This document shows positions 5,647-8,310 of a DNA stretch of 8,310 nucleotides, one piece after another. Source of the stretch: Nitrospirales bacterium (GTDB taxonomy: Bacteria > Nitrospirota > Thermodesulfovibrionia > Thermodesulfovibrionales > Dissulfurispiraceae); contig JADLDZ010000017.1 in assembly GCA_020846375.1 (NCBI GenBank), positions 1 through 8,310 of the forward strand. Direction: 5' to 3'. Within the stretch, counting starts at the first letter, position 1; each line of letters opens with the position of its first letter. The position numbers and the translations under genes are program-made. The notes below the pieces were generated by a model. The model did no database searches. It saw only the letters and a list, made by a program, of their open reading frames with translations, and was not told the origin of the DNA.

Positions 5647-6708
5647 ATGGAGTTGCTGAAAAGAACAGTGGAAAGCATAAAAGAGGTCAATGGGGAATTC
5701 CACACCGTTGCGCAGAAGCGCCTCGACAACCTCACCAAGCCCCCCGGAAGCCTCGGCAGACTCGAGGAGTTCGCACGGAAGCTCGTTGCCATAACGGAAA
5801 ACAAGAGTCCTATGCTGGACAAGAAGGTCGTCTTCACCTTCGCCGGAGACCACGGCATCACCGAGGAGGGGGTGTCCGCCTATCCCCGTGAAGTGACGCA
5901 GCAGATGGTGCTGAACTTTCTCAGGGGCGGCGCAGGGATCAATGTGCTGGCCCGGCATGCAGGGGCCGAAGTGATCGTAGTGGACATCGGAGTCGATCAC
6001 GACTTCGGGGAGCTCGGCGGCCTGGTGGTCATGAAGGCTGTTCGGGGGACGAAGAACTTCGCCAAGGGCCCCGCCATGTCACGGGAAGAGGCGGTCCGCT
6101 GCATCGAGGTGGGGATCACTCTGGCCGACGGGTACGCGAAAAAAGGCTATAAGATTTTCGGCACCGGGGAGATGGGCATCGGGAACACCACGCCCTCCAG
6201 CGCCATCGCCGCGGTCCTCACCGGCACGTCCGTGGCCGAGGTTACCGGCAAAGGCACCGGCATCTCCGACGCGTCGCTTACGAATAAGATAAAGGTGATC
6301 GAAGAGGGGATACGACTGAACAGGCCCGACCCGTCCGACGCCCTCGATGTTCTGATGAAGGTAGGGGGGGCCGAGATAGGGGGCATTGCGGGGCTGATCC
6401 TGGGCGCCGCCGCACGGAGGCTGCCCGTGGTCATCGACGGGTTCATCTCCACGGCAGGAGCGCTCATCGCCTACTGTATCGAGCCCCGGGTGAAGGACTA
6501 CCTGTTCGCCGCCCACCGGTCGGTGGAAGTGGGGCACCAGGTCATGCTCGACAGAATGGGTCTGCAGCCCATCCTCGACCTCGACATGCGCCTCGGGGAG
6601 GGGACCGGCGCGGCCCTCGCCCTTCTGCTGATCGAGGCCGGGCTGAAAATCTACCGCGAAATGGCGACCTTCGGCGAAGCCGGGGTATCGGACGAGATCA
6701 TCAATTAG
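5647..6708 (+). CDS. cobT: Nicotinate-nucleotide--dimethylbenzimidazole phosphoribosyltransferase
   Basis: CobT moves phosphoribose from nicotinate mononucleotide to the lower-ligand base, giving the alpha-ribotide used by CobS. Here the base is likely 5-hydroxybenzimidazole from the adjacent bzaF. The 353-residue length is standard. Family blocks: LTKPPGSLGRLE (29-40), FAGDHGI (65-71), EGVSAYPREVTQQMV (74-88), GTGEMGIGNTTPSS (172-185) and MRLGEGTGAALA (314-325). Glu318 in the last block lines up with the catalytic Glu of Salmonella CobT, and Glu175 with its second important Glu. The ATG at 5647 follows AGGAG at 5636-5640. It comes 26 nt after cobU and abuts cobS. Confidence 0.96.
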   Translation: MELLKRTVESIKEVNGEFHTVAQKRLDNLTKPPGSLGRLEEFARKLVAITENKSPMLDKKVVFTFAGDHGITEEGVSAYPREVTQQMVLNFLRGGAGINVLARHAGAEVIVVDIGVDHDFGELGGLVVMKAVRGTKNFAKGPAMSREEAVRCIEVGITLADGYAKKGYKIFGTGEMGIGNTTPSSAIAAVLTGTSVAEVTGKGTGISDASLTNKIKVIEEGIRLNRPDPSDALDVLMKVGGAEIGGIAGLILGAAARRLPVVIDGFISTAGALIAYCIEPRVKDYLFAAHRSVEVGHQVMLDRMGLQPILDLDMRLGEGTGAALALLLIEAGLKIYREMATFGEAGVSDEIIN

Positions 6709-7521
6709 ATGAAGCAGATGCTTCTTGCCATACAGTTTCTCACCATTATTCCGGTCCGGGTGAAGGGCACTCTGACCGAGAGGGAGCTGGCGGGCGCCAC
6801 CTCCTTCTTCCCCTTCGCAGGGGCTCTTCAGGGCCTCCTGATCGTGCTCACCGCCCTGGCAACAATAAAGCTCTTCTCGATAGAGGTGGCCTGCGGCTTC
6901 GTCATCCTCGCCCTCCTCCTCTCCAACGGAGGGTTCGATATGGACGGCCTGATGGACAGCTTCGACGCGCTGGCCGTCAAGTCCACCGGGGACCCTGAGC
7001 GCGACAGGGAAAAGCGGCTTGCGGTGATGAAGGAAAGCACGGTGGGCGCCACGGGGGCGATGGCCCTGGGCATGGCGGTCCTGCTGAAATTCGTACTGCT
7101 TCTCCACCTCTTCCGCACCCTCTCCCTGCCCACCGTCCTCTGTCTGCTCTTCCTCCTTCCCGTCCTCTCGAAATGGGTGACGGTCCCTGCCATGTACCAC
7201 GGTACATCGGCACGCCAGGAGGGTCTCGGAAAGGTCTTTGCGGAAAACACCCGGGTCAGAGATATCGTCGTTTCATCACTGTTTATGCTCCTGCTCTCTT
7301 TGATTATTCTGAAGGCGCATCTTTATACTGTATATAAGACGGGGAGCATCGCGCTTTTCTGCTTTCTCTTCCTCTTCGGCTATCTGCTCGCTCTCCTCAC
7401 CGCATGGTTTACCCGCGCGAAGTTCGGAGGACTCACCGGGGACACCCTCGGTGCATTGAGTGAAATATCGGAAATTCTGTTTTTGACGGTCATGCCGCTA
7501 TGGTTACCACGCTCTATCTGA
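6709..7521 (+). CDS. cobS: Adenosylcobinamide-GDP ribazoletransferase (cobalamin synthase)
   Basis: Integral membrane enzyme of 270 residues that joins adenosylcobinamide-GDP to alpha-ribazole (phosphate), completing the nucleotide loop. Visible blocks: FDMDGLMDSFDAL (76-88), the acidic metal-binding motif; REKRLAVMKESTVGATGA (100-117); and FGGLTGDTLGALSEISEI (239-256). Several hydrophobic helices lie at about 40-73, 117-160, 186-203 and 212-233. The usual HLDGLAD form appears here as DMDGLMD, so the His is replaced while the acidic residues remain. The ATG directly follows the cobT stop with no gap, and its 3' end overlaps cobC by 22 nt, which suggests translational coupling. Confidence 0.94.
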   Translation: MKQMLLAIQFLTIIPVRVKGTLTERELAGATSFFPFAGALQGLLIVLTALATIKLFSIEVACGFVILALLLSNGGFDMDGLMDSFDALAVKSTGDPERDREKRLAVMKESTVGATGAMALGMAVLLKFVLLLHLFRTLSLPTVLCLLFLLPVLSKWVTVPAMYHGTSARQEGLGKVFAENTRVRDIVVSSLFMLLLSLIILKAHLYTVYKTGSIALFCFLFLFGYLLALLTAWFTRAKFGGLTGDTLGALSEISEILFLTVMPLWLPRSI

Positions 7522-8228
7522 TACGCCACGGAGAGACGGAAGGGAGCGAGACGAAACGCTACAAGGGGAGCATCGATGTACCCCTGTCGGAGCGGGGCGT
7601 ACAGCAGATACGGGAAGTCTCCGCCTTTCTCCTCGATCACCTGGAGAGCGCGCATGCCGCCCACTGCGAGAGCTATCTGCGGGATATCCATGCACCGGGC
7701 AGCGGGAACCCGGAGAGCCCCGCCGGGGCCCGTCCGGCGTTGTCGGCGGTCTACTGTTCCTCTCTCAGCAGGGCGGTGCGGAGCGCCGAAATCGTTGCGG
7801 AGCCCCACGGGCGGCAGCCTGTCGTCATCTCCGACCTGCGGGAAAGGAGCTTCGGTGTCTGGGAAGGCATGTCCTTCGCCGAGATACGGGAGAAGTATCC
7901 CGTCGAATTCGAAGCGTGGGCGGAGAACCCTGTCAGGCACAGCCCCCTCGATGGAGAGAGCACCCTTGAAGTAAGCGAAAGAGTGGTCAGGGTTTTCGGA
8001 GAGATCATCGAGAGGCACGCGGTGAAGGGGGACAGCGAAGATCAGGGAAGGCAGAGTATCGCCATCGTCGCCCACGGCGGGGTGAACAGGATCCTCCTCT
8101 GTCATGTCATGGGCGTTCCCCTCGAGAATGTCTTCAGGATAGAGCAGGACCACGCAGCGGTCAATATCGTAGAATTCTGGGAGAAATATCCCGTAGTGAA
8201 GCTGGTGAACGGAGGTCCCCTTGGCTAA
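7500..8228 (+). CDS. cobC: Alpha-ribazole phosphatase-like histidine phosphatase
   Basis: Histidine-phosphatase-family enzyme, likely removing the phosphate from alpha-ribazole 5'-phosphate or from the cobamide phosphate. LIRHGET (7-13) carries the phospho-accepting His10. YCSSLSRA with Arg91, DLRERSFGVWEG (112-123) and VAHGGVNR with His192 supply the rest of the active site. The protein is 242 residues, longer than the roughly 200 usual for CobC. Extra sequence lies at about 48-81 (Ala/Gly/Pro-rich, between the helix after ERGVQQ and the YCSSLSR block), and a smaller one at about 175-185. Its ATG lies within cobS (22-nt overlap) with no clear ribosome site, so coupling to cobS is likely. Other phosphatases share this fold; the operon supports CobC. 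Confidence 0.85.
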   Translation: MVTTLYLIRHGETEGSETKRYKGSIDVPLSERGVQQIREVSAFLLDHLESAHAAHCESYLRDIHAPGSGNPESPAGARPALSAVYCSSLSRAVRSAEIVAEPHGRQPVVISDLRERSFGVWEGMSFAEIREKYPVEFEAWAENPVRHSPLDGESTLEVSERVVRVFGEIIERHAVKGDSEDQGRQSIAIVAHGGVNRILLCHVMGVPLENVFRIEQDHAAVNIVEFWEKYPVVKLVNGGPLG

Positions 8229-8310
8229 AGCGCTCATGGTGCAGGGCACGGGATCGGGTGCGGGGAAGAGCCTCATCGCCGCGGCCCTGTGCAGGATTTT
8301 CAGAGAGAAA
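8221..8310 (+). CDS. cobQ: Cobyric acid synthase, N-terminal fragment
   Basis: The first 30 codons of a gene that runs off the right edge. The sequence starts with AKALMVQGTGSGAGKS, where GTGSGAGKS is the nucleotide-binding loop of the CobQ/CbiP amidotransferase family; ALCRIFRE follows, as is usual there. The enzyme amidates the corrin side chains to give cobyric acid. The TTG at 8221 is chosen because GGAGGT (8211-8216) lies 4 nt upstream. It overlaps the cobC stop (8226-8228). A CobB/CbiA-type synthase has a similar loop, but the MVQGT form and the operon favour CobQ/CbiP. Confidence 0.82.
   Translation, partial: MAKALMVQGTGSGAGKSLIAAALCRIFREK

Noticed and set aside
5065..6000. Minus-strand open frame across bzaF end, cobU and cobT start
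   Set aside because: It runs opposite three confident genes and has no ribosome site or family motif.
6079..7200. Long minus-strand open frame opposite cobT and cobS
   Set aside because: It spans two well-supported plus-strand genes and its product shows low-complexity Glu/Gly/His composition without any domain.

Overview
The window looks like chromosomal DNA from a Gram-negative, probably anaerobic bacterium. An outer-membrane-type lipoprotein gene sits beside periplasmic peptidoglycan enzymes, and the cobamide operon opens with a ThiC paralog typical of oxygen-independent benzimidazole synthesis. A Geobacter/Desulfuromonas-like or Nitrospirota-like lineage would fit, but the sequence alone does not settle taxonomy. 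No mobile element, CRISPR array, tRNA or rRNA was seen.

Layout. Positions 2-151 hold the 3' end of an unidentified plus-strand gene. Positions 210-2980 hold a minus-strand cell-envelope operon, read right to left: a LysM + YkuD + SPOR L,D-transpeptidase lipoprotein; a small alanine-rich Lpp/OprI-like lipoprotein ending in Lys-Lys, which overlaps the first gene by 4 nt and has a near-perfect Shine-Dalgarno; and a second L,D-transpeptidase lipoprotein with a TPR-like region and a coiled coil. The set reads as a Braun-type lipoprotein packaged with the enzymes that could tie it to peptidoglycan. Positions 2981-3397 are a divergent intergenic region.

Positions 3398-8310 hold a plus-strand cobamide operon. 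A sigma70-type promoter is followed by a full cobalamin riboswitch, a strong intrinsic terminator and a possible antiterminator. Next come tightly packed genes: bzaF (5-hydroxybenzimidazole synthase, ThiC family), cobU, cobT, cobS, cobC and the start of cobQ/cbiP, which runs off the window.

How the genes work together. BzaF would make the lower-ligand base from aminoimidazole ribotide. CobT would couple the base to ribose phosphate, CobU would activate adenosylcobinamide with GTP, CobS would join the two halves, and CobC would remove the phosphate. CobQ supplies the amidated corrin intermediate. The riboswitch-terminator should shut the operon down when cobamide is plentiful. The most interesting points are the BzaF assignment with its shortened Cys motif, the attenuator layout, and the Lpp/L,D-transpeptidase operon.
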